Below are positions 35,149 to 43,331 of a DNA stretch of 64,000 nt, piece by piece. Position 1 is the first letter of the stretch. The number at the start of each line of letters is the position of its first letter. The DNA is from JBJXGE01 sp046154185. GTDB lineage: Bacteria > Planctomycetota > UBA8108 > UBA1146 > JAJFFE01. The stretch lies in contig JBJXGE010000064.1 in NCBI GenBank assembly GCA_046154185.1, positions 7,224-71,223 on the forward strand, in the 5' to 3' direction. The notes under the pieces are model-generated. The model was given only the letters and a program-made list of their open reading frames with translations. It made no database searches and had not been told where the DNA came from. A program made the translations under genes and the position numbers.

Positions 35149-35460
35149 ATGTCGGACTACAAGAAAATGGTGCAGACCGAAGCCAACGAGTTCCACAAGA
35201 GCGTGGGGCCCGAGTTCGAGTCCGACTCTACGGAACACGGCGGTAAATCGGCGAGCCCCAATCTCACGCTTTGGCTCGACCGGAACAGCAAGCTGCTCAA
35301 TCGAATCAAGGAGCTCGCCGAGAAGTGGACGCGCGCCGAGTCTGATTTCATCAAGTCGCAGTCTCGACACGCGGTCGCTTACGGAGATCCGCGCGATAGC
35401 GCCTCATTCGCGTACTACAAAGATGTGCTCGCGGAGTTGAAGAAGCTGCGGAAGAAATAG
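35149..35460 (+). CDS. Small charged protein of unknown function
   Basis: 103 residues from ATG 35149, AGGA just upstream. Soluble, helical, Lys/Glu/Ser-rich (NRIKELAEKWTRAESDFIKSQ in the middle, ending LAELKKLRKK). Same direction as its neighbours, 47 bases after the coiled-coil gene. No recognised domain. Confidence 0.6.
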   Translation: MSDYKKMVQTEANEFHKSVGPEFESDSTEHGGKSASPNLTLWLDRNSKLLNRIKELAEKWTRAESDFIKSQSRHAVAYGDPRDSASFAYYKDVLAELKKLRKK

Positions 35461-35512
35461 CAGCGGCGTCCTGAGCGTGGCGGTAGAGTCTCTCGCATCG
35501 GAGGGATCGGCC

Positions 35513-37333
35513 GTGCCAGCGCGACGCGAAAAGTCTCAACGCACGGGGCGCCTTGCCCGAGTGCTGTGGTTCGGGCTCGTAGTCCTAACCGTTTGTTATT
35601 GGTTGCTGAGACCGCGGGACGAGGACTCACAAACTACAGTCAATCCTGAGACGTCGAGTACCGAGCCTTCGCTCTCGATCGGGCCGTCGGACGCGAACGA
35701 AATCGACTCGCCGCCGCCGCTCGCGAATTCGACTCGCAAGAGCGCCGTCGTGCGTCGACCTCAGTTCACCATCGCCGGGCGCATTCTCGATCAGAACGGC
35801 GAACCGATCTTCGATGCACGGGTCTACGCGTTTTGTCCGTCTGCGCAATGCGGCGGCTTTGCGGTCTCCGACGGGCGCGGCGAGTTTGTCGTGTCCGCGC
35901 TGGAACGCGGCCTCTACAACATGGAAGTCGTGCACATGAATTATCCGACGTCGTTTCGCAAGGGCGTGCGAAGCGGCGCCAAGCACTTCGAAATCGTCAT
36001 GGGAGTTTGGCAACTGACGGGCGTGGTCGTCGATGCGGAGACGTCGGAGCCGATCGAAGAGTTTGAAGTCGTCTTCGGGCGAAACGTCATCGCGAGTGAA
36101 TTCGACCAGTTAACGTACTTGCAGTGCGCGAGCGCCGACGGAACATTCCACCTGAACGCCAATACCGCGACAGGGACGCTTATCGTCCGCGCGCGCGGCT
36201 ACTTGCCCGGCATCGTCTCGTCGCTGGCGCCACGCGCAGATCCGCCGGTGAGCGTCGAACTCGAGCGCGCGGAGACGCTCGCGGTGTGCGTCGTCGATCC
36301 TGATCGCCGACCCGTCGTCGGTGCACGAGTGACGCTGGGCGAGTGGGGTGCGTTTGGTAGCATTCGAGTTTCTGACGAGAGCGGCTGCGTCGAGATGGCG
36401 TATCCCCTGACTCAAGCACACGGTCGCACAGTCTTCGTCGAGCACGATCAGTTCGCGAACGCAACCGTCGACGTTCCCGACGAGAGCCGGAGCATCGAGG
36501 TCCAGCTCGAACCCGGCCACCGGATCGATGTCGTGGTCATCGGAGCCAAGAGTGTGCCGGTCGCCGCCGCCAGGGTCACTCTTCGGGACCGCTCCGGCCA
36601 GATCCTGTCCCGCACCACGAATGCAACCGGCGAGTGCCATTTTCAGAGTGTGAAAAACGAAGTCGAAATCTCGACTGAGTTCGTCGGCGTTAACTGGCGT
36701 TACGCGAGTCTTGCGGGACACTTCGTGATCACGGAAAGCCGTACCGTCGTTCTTGAGCTCAAGAGTGGCGATTCTATTCTCGAGTTAGAGCTAGTCGATC
36801 TACCGGCGAATCGGATCAATAACGCTTGGCTTGAAGTCGAAACCCCGAATGGCAGGGTTCAATATCTGTTGGAGACTTGGCAAGCGCCGGAAGACGGGCC
36901 TATGCGAGGAATGGGACTTCTCGCCGGGAGAGCGAGCCTGACGATAGAGCTGGATCCGGAGACGGCGGAACAAGTCGTCATTCGCGATCAGTTTCAACTT
37001 CAGGCCGGCGAGGTCACGCGCCGGCAGATCTCCCCGCGCCGAGGAACGCCGATGGCTGTTCAACTCGATCGCGCGGTCGAGAATCTCGCAGTGTTCGAGA
37101 CCAATGAAGACGTTGACTTCAGTTTTAATGCGCTGGATCGTCAGAGAGTTTTTCGCAACCGCGCTCTCGCGTACATGCAAGATGTCGAGGCCGGTGCAGT
37201 GACGTTTCATTCGCTCCCGCCTGGCCGCTACCTACTGGTCGCGTCAAACGGCACTCGATTTCATACACAGGACATTCTTCATACGGGCGAAAGCGACGTC
37301 GTTCTCGAGCTGCCGCCAAATTTCAAAGAGTGA
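35513..37333 (+). CDS. Membrane-anchored carboxypeptidase-regulatory-like repeat protein
   Basis: 606 residues from GTG 35513, selected for GGAGG at 8-base spacing; GTG 35477 would add 12. A membrane helix (VLWFGLVVLTVCYWLL, about 18-33) precedes Ser/Pro-rich linker and several beta-sandwich modules of the carboxypeptidase regulatory (CarboxypepD_reg) type. Examples: FTIAGRILDQNGEPIFDARVYAF at about 85-107, VVDPDRRPVVGARVTL and VVIGAKSVPVAAARVTL. Such proteins are abundant in planctomycetes, anchored to the envelope with unknown partners. Ends 25 bases before a convergent gene. Confidence 0.75.
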   Translation: MPARREKSQRTGRLARVLWFGLVVLTVCYWLLRPRDEDSQTTVNPETSSTEPSLSIGPSDANEIDSPPPLANSTRKSAVVRRPQFTIAGRILDQNGEPIFDARVYAFCPSAQCGGFAVSDGRGEFVVSALERGLYNMEVVHMNYPTSFRKGVRSGAKHFEIVMGVWQLTGVVVDAETSEPIEEFEVVFGRNVIASEFDQLTYLQCASADGTFHLNANTATGTLIVRARGYLPGIVSSLAPRADPPVSVELERAETLAVCVVDPDRRPVVGARVTLGEWGAFGSIRVSDESGCVEMAYPLTQAHGRTVFVEHDQFANATVDVPDESRSIEVQLEPGHRIDVVVIGAKSVPVAAARVTLRDRSGQILSRTTNATGECHFQSVKNEVEISTEFVGVNWRYASLAGHFVITESRTVVLELKSGDSILELELVDLPANRINNAWLEVETPNGRVQYLLETWQAPEDGPMRGMGLLAGRASLTIELDPETAEQVVIRDQFQLQAGEVTRRQISPRRGTPMAVQLDRAVENLAVFETNEDVDFSFNALDRQRVFRNRALAYMQDVEAGAVTFHSLPPGRYLLVASNGTRFHTQDILHTGESDVVLELPPNFKE

Positions 37334-37357
37334 GTGCGCGTCAAATCGGCGCGTCGG

Positions 37358-38092
37358 TCATTTTTCGCCACGCTCCAAAAACTCTCGCGCGGCCGAGTGA
37401 CTCGGATCGAAGCGGATGAGTTTGCGCGCGGCTTCGTCGGCAGCCTCCAAGTTACCAACACTGCGCGAGAGTTCGAGCACGCGCTCCCAGACGCGCTTTC
37501 GATATTGGAGTGCCGCGCGATGGCGCGGATCGATGCGGTCGAATAACCGGCACGCGTCGGCGGCCGCGGTCCATTCGCCAGCGCGCACCGCGTCGACGAG
37601 GCGAGCTTCGAGCGCCAGTACAGCCGGACCCCGTAGATCCAATTCGAGCCGACGGAGCTCGCGCTCCTGCGGAAATGCGGTCTGCCAGGCGAGCAGCGCT
37701 TCGTAGGCGCCGACGGCGTCGCCGCGCGCTTGTTGCGCCGCGACGTGTCGTGCATGGCACAGATTGAGATCACTCTCGAAGCGAGCCACGTCGACGGGAC
37801 GCGCGAAACTCCGCGCTTGATCGACCGACTCCATCCACAACGCGAGCGCGCGACTCCAGTCGCCGCGCGACTCCGCGTCGCGCGCGCGCTGTTCGCACAG
37901 CTCGAGCACGCGGGTCTGGTAGCGATCCTCGCCCGGGTGCTCGGCGGCCAAGACTCGAAAACGTTCTAGACTCTCCTCCCAGCGACCGGCGCGCGCGGCG
38001 CGTTCCGCATCCGCATCCGGCGAGCGACACGCGGGCGCGAGCGCCAACAACGATGCCAGCGCAACCCTGCAGAACGTGGCGCGCCGCTTCAC
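37358..38092 (-). CDS. TPR-type lipoprotein
   Basis: 244 residues from GTG 38092, whose GTGA overlaps the stop of the upstream glycosyltransferase and has GGAAG upstream; ATG 38104 would add 4 residues. Lipobox LAPAC gives lipidation at about Cys 22 after KRR and a hydrophobic core. The rest consists of repeating helix pairs (AARAGRWEESLERFRVLAAEHP, VRAGEWTAAADACRLFDRIDP, LEAADEAARKLIRFDPSHS) of the tetratricopeptide class. Probably a protein-interaction scaffold at the outer membrane linked to the upstream glycosyltransferase. Confidence 0.75.
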   Translation of the reverse strand: MKRRATFCRVALASLLALAPACRSPDADAERAARAGRWEESLERFRVLAAEHPGEDRYQTRVLELCEQRARDAESRGDWSRALALWMESVDQARSFARPVDVARFESDLNLCHARHVAAQQARGDAVGAYEALLAWQTAFPQERELRRLELDLRGPAVLALEARLVDAVRAGEWTAAADACRLFDRIDPRHRAALQYRKRVWERVLELSRSVGNLEAADEAARKLIRFDPSHSAAREFLERGEK

Positions 38093-39693
38093 GGCGACTT
38101 CCATCGGTAGAGATCGAGCTGCGCGTGACGCCCTTCGCTGAAACTCTCGATGAGCGTCAGGCGGCCACCCGCGATCTCGGCGGCGAGGCGCGCGCTCAAG
38201 CCACTCGCAATCTCATCGAGATCGTCCCGATAAAACGCCACCCACGCCTCGCGGCGATCGGCGATGAGCGCCAATATGCTGTCCGCGCTACCGAGCTGAA
38301 ACACGTCCGTGCCGCCCGCGTAATAGGCGATCTTTTCGAGTGGACTCAAGACGCTCTGCCCGGCGCCGCCGCGCGCAAAAATATAGTCAGCGGCCGCGCG
38401 CTCGGCCTGTTGATCGGAGCGCTGCGGCGCCATGCCCTTGACCGCAAGCGGCAACAGTACGAGCACCAATATCGTGTTCTGGATCTTGTCGTCGAACCGC
38501 GACGGCACCAGTGCACGCAACCAACCGTAGCGCGCGACCCAAGCACGCACCCAGCCAGCAAGGCCGATGAGGCCGCGCGCCGCGAACGGCAGACTCAAGA
38601 ACGCGAGCGCATAAGCGTGCCGTTTCGTGACGTAGTTCGCGCCTTCGCTTTGACAAACGCGCACAAGCACGAGCGCGAGTAACGCCGCCGTCACCCCAAA
38701 GAGCACATGCCCCGCGCGCCATTCGCGCCGCCGGTGGATGAATCCCAAACCCAAGATGCTTGCGACCGCGAGCGCCTCGCTCGTCGCAAAATACCAACGC
38801 GTAAACACCCGCCAGATCGCCCAAAAATCATCAACGGCCAATCCGATGCCGGCGCGCAAGACCGTCGGTTCAACGACGTAGATGTGCGCGGTCTTCCAGC
38901 TGAATAACTTGTCGATCGATTTCTTTCGCGTGATAAGCCATTGTCCGGTTTCGTTGTGAAGCGTGATCATGTAGGGGACGACCAACAACAACGCCGTAGC
39001 GCCCGCGAGCAAAATCCACGCCGCGAGGCGCACTCGCTCGCGGCGCATCGACAGCCACCAATAAACCGCGAACGCGGGCAAGAGCGCGAGCGCCTCGGGC
39101 CGCGCCAAATAGGCAATTCCCACGAGCCCGCCCGCGGATGCGACGGTCAACCAGCCGCGCCGCTCGCTCGCCAGCACCGCTTGTCGCAGTGCCAGCGCGA
39201 TCAGCGCAAGAAATAACGCATCGCTCATGATGTCGGCAGACGCACGCACGAAGTAGGGATGCAGTGCCGCCAATAGACCAAGCATGAGCGGCGGCAGATC
39301 TGGAAAGAGCCGGCGGCTCAAGTCCAAGAGCACGCACACCAATACGAGTCCGCTCACGAGACTCAGGAAAACCGCGGCGCGCTCGCGCGCCGCCTGACGT
39401 TCGCGAAAATCGCTCGACTCGCCCACCACCCACGACTGGAGGCCATTGAGTTTTCCGATGCAAAACGCCGTCAGCGGATGATAGTCCTGCCGACATAATG
39501 CCAAGAGATCGCCGGCCTCGACACTTTCCGCGGCCGCCAAAAAACGACAAGAATCAGCCCCGATGACCGACTGACCGCTCGCGCAGACGAGTCGCGCTAT
39601 GGTCGCGAACAGTAAGACAACGAGTTGCTGGCGCCACGAGCAACACGGCGACGGCGGCGCATGAGGCGCGGCGCTCAATCGCGCGATTGACAT
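38089..39693 (-). CDS. Multi-pass membrane glycosyltransferase (GT39/GT83-like, GT-C fold)
   Basis: 534 residues from ATG 39693, which overlaps the stop of the upstream peptidase gene by one base. About ten membrane helices. The first loop has IGADSCRFLAAAESVEAGD, and a RQDYHPLTAFCIGKLN segment resembles the Asp-containing periplasmic loop of dolichyl-phosphate-type GT-C enzymes. The C-terminal soluble end contains a PLEKIAYYAGG segment. Likely transfers a sugar from a polyprenyl carrier; substrate unknown. In an operon with the M1-M28 peptidase and a TPR lipoprotein. Confidence 0.65.
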   Translation of the reverse strand: MSIARLSAAPHAPPSPCCSWRQQLVVLLFATIARLVCASGQSVIGADSCRFLAAAESVEAGDLLALCRQDYHPLTAFCIGKLNGLQSWVVGESSDFRERQAARERAAVFLSLVSGLVLVCVLLDLSRRLFPDLPPLMLGLLAALHPYFVRASADIMSDALFLALIALALRQAVLASERRGWLTVASAGGLVGIAYLARPEALALLPAFAVYWWLSMRRERVRLAAWILLAGATALLLVVPYMITLHNETGQWLITRKKSIDKLFSWKTAHIYVVEPTVLRAGIGLAVDDFWAIWRVFTRWYFATSEALAVASILGLGFIHRRREWRAGHVLFGVTAALLALVLVRVCQSEGANYVTKRHAYALAFLSLPFAARGLIGLAGWVRAWVARYGWLRALVPSRFDDKIQNTILVLVLLPLAVKGMAPQRSDQQAERAAADYIFARGGAGQSVLSPLEKIAYYAGGTDVFQLGSADSILALIADRREAWVAFYRDDLDEIASGLSARLAAEIAGGRLTLIESFSEGRHAQLDLYRWKSP

Positions 39694-42600
39694 CAACGTG
39701 CGCCCAACACGGCTTCGATCACGAGCTCTTGCTCAGCGCGCCGCACGCGCAGCACGACGCGATCGCCGGGCTTCCGCGCTCGCAGCGCCGTTGAATATGC
39801 CTGCAAGTTCTCGATCGCCACACTGTCCATCGCGAGCAGCACATCTCCCGCTAAGAGCCCGGCGCGTTCCGCCGCGCTCCCCGCGCTGACTTTCTCGATG
39901 CGCACGCCGGGCCCGGCGAAAGTAAAGTCGGGAACTGTGCCGAGACTGGTCGCGCGCGGCGCAGTCGGCGCAGTCGTCGCATCCGGCGACGGCGACGCGT
40001 TGGCGAGCCGATTCGTGAGTGGCTTCGGGCGCTCACTCAAGTATTGGAGCCCCTCGCGCACCCACGTTGCGACTTTCACGAGTCCCGACGCATCGATCTT
40101 CTCGACGTCGTCGGTCGGACGATGGTAATCCTCATGCGCGCCGCTAAAGAGTTGGATCGCCGGCACGCCTGCGCGGTGAAAACTCAAATGATCGCTAGAT
40201 CCTGGATCGGTCGCACAGAGCGACTCGATGCCGGTCGTGAAGCCGATGCCGCGCGCGATGTGCGGCCACTCGTCGGCGCTCGCCGCGCCGAACACAAGGA
40301 GTTTCCGATCTGCGAGGCGCCCCACGCAATCGAGATTGATCATGGAATGCACATGCGGCACATCGAACGGTACAGGCAGCGTCGTGAGAAAATGCCGTGA
40401 ACCGCGGAGCTGCCACTCTTCGCCGCTAAACGCGACGAACACGATACTGCGCGGCCCGCCGCCTGAATTCTTGAGGAGCGCCGCGACTTCCAACATCACT
40501 GCGATACCCGAAGCGTTGTCGTCGGCGCCGTTGTGAATCTGCCCGGCGTCGCCGGTATGAACATCCGGCCAGCCCCGTCCGAGATGGTCGTAGTGCGCGC
40601 CGAGCACAACGCATTCATGGCGGAGCGCGGCGTCGGTCCCGCGCAACACACCGATGACGTTCTTGAGGTCCACGGACTTACCGTCGGGACCTCCGGCCTC
40701 GGTCCACGTGCGCAAGTAGCTGCCTTCTTTGCCGCCCGGCTCGAGACCGATGCGATGGAATTCGCCCGCGATGTACTTCGTCGCCAGCTCGATGCCCGGC
40801 GTGCCGACGCCGCGACCCTCCATCTCATCCGCGGCCAGCCGGCGCACGTGTTCGACGAGACGCGCCGGGTCGAAGACCGGCGCGAGCTGCGCGAGCGCCG
40901 GCGCCGGGGTGCGCGCCGCCACGCGACCCTCCGCGTTACTCGGCGCGAACCACTTGAGCGGCGTTCCGCGCGCCACCCACTCGCCCTTGATGACATTCGT
41001 CGGTTCACCACCACTAAACGCGAGGTACGAATACTTCCCGTAGTGCGGGAGCTTCCGCGCGAGCCCCGGCAGCGCATCGGCGCGCGCGGCGCCGACCCAG
41101 CCGAGCGCGAGCTCGGGATCCGCCGGATGACTACACGCGACTGCGAACGAGTGATCGGCGCGCGGCACGCTTTCGACGCCAAAGCGCAGCGCGTCGGCCG
41201 CGCGCAAGTCCGCGCCGTTCTCGGCGAGCGTGGACTCGATCGCCGCGCGCCAGCGGTTCTCGCTGCCGAGCACCCAAACCGAGCGATCGACCGGCACCGC
41301 CGAGATGTCGCTCTCGCGCACGACTTCTACGCCTTCGCGACTTTGCCAGGCCGCCGCGAATTGCTGCCATGCTCCCGCCGCGTCGTCGCTCGGCAAGATC
41401 AACACGGAGCGCTCGGCGCCGAAGAGCTGCCCAAAACTCGCGGGGATCTCGCCGCGATCGAGGCGCCGAAACACATCGAAGTCGGGATCGAGCTCGACCG
41501 CATTCAACGCCTCGAACTCGAGGTCGGTCGTCAGCATCGCCGACTTACCGGTGAGCAGCAGGTCGCGCAGTTCGACCCGATCGTTGCCGCGATAGCTCAA
41601 CGCGAGTTTCACGCGCACAGCATAAGGCTCGCCGGCTTGGGTTTGCTCAACGTGGATGTCCGCGCCGCCCGCCGCATTGCGCGTCACTTTGAGCGCGAAC
41701 TCCGGCGCACCCGTGCGCGTCACCCACTGGGTGAAGAACGGCGCGAGATCTCGACCCGCCACCGCCGTCGCGATCTTTTCGAGCTCGGGAAACGAGATGC
41801 GCGTGAAACGATGCGTACGATACAAATTTGCCAACATGCGGCGAAACTCATCGTCGCCGAGCTCCGTCCGCAACATATGCCAAAGCATGAGACATTTGCC
41901 GTAGCCGACCGCTTGGGTCGCGCCCGAATGGCGCGAGCGGAACTCCGTGAGCGGAAAATCGGCGCCAGCGCGCACGTAGTCGCGGTAGCTCTTGAGCGCA
42001 TCCCGTCGATATTCCGCGCCGCGCCCTTGACCTTCCTTGACCAAATGATCGGCCAAGTACGCTGTGAGTCCTTCGCACCAATTGCCGCGGTCATAATCGA
42101 CAAAGACCGAGTTTCCCCACCAGTTGTGCAGAATCTCGTGCGGGTACGACGAGTGCAAAATGAACGGCAACCGAATGACTTGCGAACCCAGCAGCGTGAA
42201 AGACGGCATGCCATAGCCGCTTTCCCAGCAGTTTTCGACGAGCGCAAATTTCTCATACGGGTAAGGACCGATCAGCCGACTATAGAGATCGAGGTAGCCG
42301 GCGGTCGCCTCGAGGTAGCGCGCCGCGAGCGCAGGCTCCGGTGTGCGCAGAAAAACTTGCGCCTCCGCGTTGCCGGCCGCGCGCGTGTATTCGGTGAAGC
42401 GCGCCGCGACGAGATAAATCTCATCCATGGGATGCGGGCAATTCCAGCGCATGCGGCTGCGTTCGCTCTCGACGCGAACATCGGTGCGGCGACCCTGGCT
42501 GACAGCGCTGAAGCCGGCCGGCAAATCGACATCGAGAACGAAGCTGACGAGTTCGCGCCCGAACTGCGGCACCCACGCGGTCGAACCGGCGAGGTACACG

Positions 42601-43109
42601 CCTTCCGCGTCGATGAAGCCCGGCGATTCCGTAAAGCTGCGCGCATATTCGGCGCCGTTCGCGGCGAGTGCGTGATGAATTTTTCCGCGATAGGAGAGCA
42701 CAAACGACTCGGGCGACTCCGCGCCGACGATCGGCTCCAGCTCGTACTCGATGAGCGGCACGGGCGGAGTGGCATGGGCGCCGAATCCGTAGCGTGCGAG
42801 ATCCAATGGCTCAGCGCGGCGCGTGAGCTTGAATTCATCACTCTCGATCGTCACGGCGAGTTCCGCGTGCAGCACGAAACGGCGCGCGGTGGTGTGCGCT
42901 CGATCACGCACCTCGAGCACGTGCTCGGTGGGCTCGACGCGCACAGCAAGTTCGTGGCGAATGACGGCCGCCCCGGCCGGAGTCGGCGCACCCAGCGCTT
43001 GCCCCGCGGCGCAACCGCAACACGCCGCCCCCGCGAGCACCAAAATCGCCAACATCCGCGTGGGCGTTCCACGATCCTGCCGCTCCAAATTGCGCGAAAC
43101 TCGACTCAC
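39693..43109 (-). CDS. Lipoprotein with M1-family peptidase, M28 peptidase and PDZ domains
   Basis: 1138 residues from GTG 43109 (GGGAG 7 bases upstream); the frame is open to 43403 but that extension lacks a signal. Signal core MLAILVLAGAACCGC with Cys suited to lipidation. The M1-type domain (about 40-500) has HEILHNWW and a Glu 18 residues later (NWCEGLTAY), matching HEXXH-x18-E, and GYGKCLML with the catalytic Tyr. The M28 domain (about 730-1020) shows GAHYDHLGRG, NGADDNASG, SGEEW, NLDCVG and HEDYHRPTDD, a full two-zinc set. The C-terminal PDZ domain has GVRIEKVSAGSAAERAGLLAGDVLL. Probably a periplasmic or outer-membrane aminopeptidase with two active sites. The combination is rare as far as I know. 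Confidence 0.88.
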   Translation of the reverse strand: MSRVSRNLERQDRGTPTRMLAILVLAGAACCGCAAGQALGAPTPAGAAVIRHELAVRVEPTEHVLEVRDRAHTTARRFVLHAELAVTIESDEFKLTRRAEPLDLARYGFGAHATPPVPLIEYELEPIVGAESPESFVLSYRGKIHHALAANGAEYARSFTESPGFIDAEGVYLAGSTAWVPQFGRELVSFVLDVDLPAGFSAVSQGRRTDVRVESERSRMRWNCPHPMDEIYLVAARFTEYTRAAGNAEAQVFLRTPEPALAARYLEATAGYLDLYSRLIGPYPYEKFALVENCWESGYGMPSFTLLGSQVIRLPFILHSSYPHEILHNWWGNSVFVDYDRGNWCEGLTAYLADHLVKEGQGRGAEYRRDALKSYRDYVRAGADFPLTEFRSRHSGATQAVGYGKCLMLWHMLRTELGDDEFRRMLANLYRTHRFTRISFPELEKIATAVAGRDLAPFFTQWVTRTGAPEFALKVTRNAAGGADIHVEQTQAGEPYAVRVKLALSYRGNDRVELRDLLLTGKSAMLTTDLEFEALNAVELDPDFDVFRRLDRGEIPASFGQLFGAERSVLILPSDDAAGAWQQFAAAWQSREGVEVVRESDISAVPVDRSVWVLGSENRWRAAIESTLAENGADLRAADALRFGVESVPRADHSFAVACSHPADPELALGWVGAARADALPGLARKLPHYGKYSYLAFSGGEPTNVIKGEWVARGTPLKWFAPSNAEGRVAARTPAPALAQLAPVFDPARLVEHVRRLAADEMEGRGVGTPGIELATKYIAGEFHRIGLEPGGKEGSYLRTWTEAGGPDGKSVDLKNVIGVLRGTDAALRHECVVLGAHYDHLGRGWPDVHTGDAGQIHNGADDNASGIAVMLEVAALLKNSGGGPRSIVFVAFSGEEWQLRGSRHFLTTLPVPFDVPHVHSMINLDCVGRLADRKLLVFGAASADEWPHIARGIGFTTGIESLCATDPGSSDHLSFHRAGVPAIQLFSGAHEDYHRPTDDVEKIDASGLVKVATWVREGLQYLSERPKPLTNRLANASPSPDATTAPTAPRATSLGTVPDFTFAGPGVRIEKVSAGSAAERAGLLAGDVLLAMDSVAIENLQAYSTALRARKPGDRVVLRVRRAEQELVIEAVLGAR

Positions 43110-43331
43110 AGCTAAACTCCCGCTCGTGACCCACTGCCGACCGGACACGGAACACGGCTGTCGCACTGCACGCCGACGCCGCACATCCGATTGAGCGCTG
43201 ACGATAATCCGATCCGCGCGCCAACACAACGTAGGCAGGCAGCGGAGAACCGTGCGCGCTCCGCAACGGACGAGCGCCACGGGGTCGCGAGTTCTGATCT
43301 TTCCCACAGTGTCGTCTAGCTTCGGAGAAGT

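Noticed and set aside
34408..35370. N-terminal part of a 451-residue minus-strand frame
   Set aside because: Ser/Arg-only antisense shadow of the coiled-coil and small protein genes; only its last part, 34015-34407, has a plausible start.
40533..43115. 860-residue plus-strand open frame
   Set aside because: Antisense to the M1-M28-PDZ gene; Arg-rich composition and no domain pattern.
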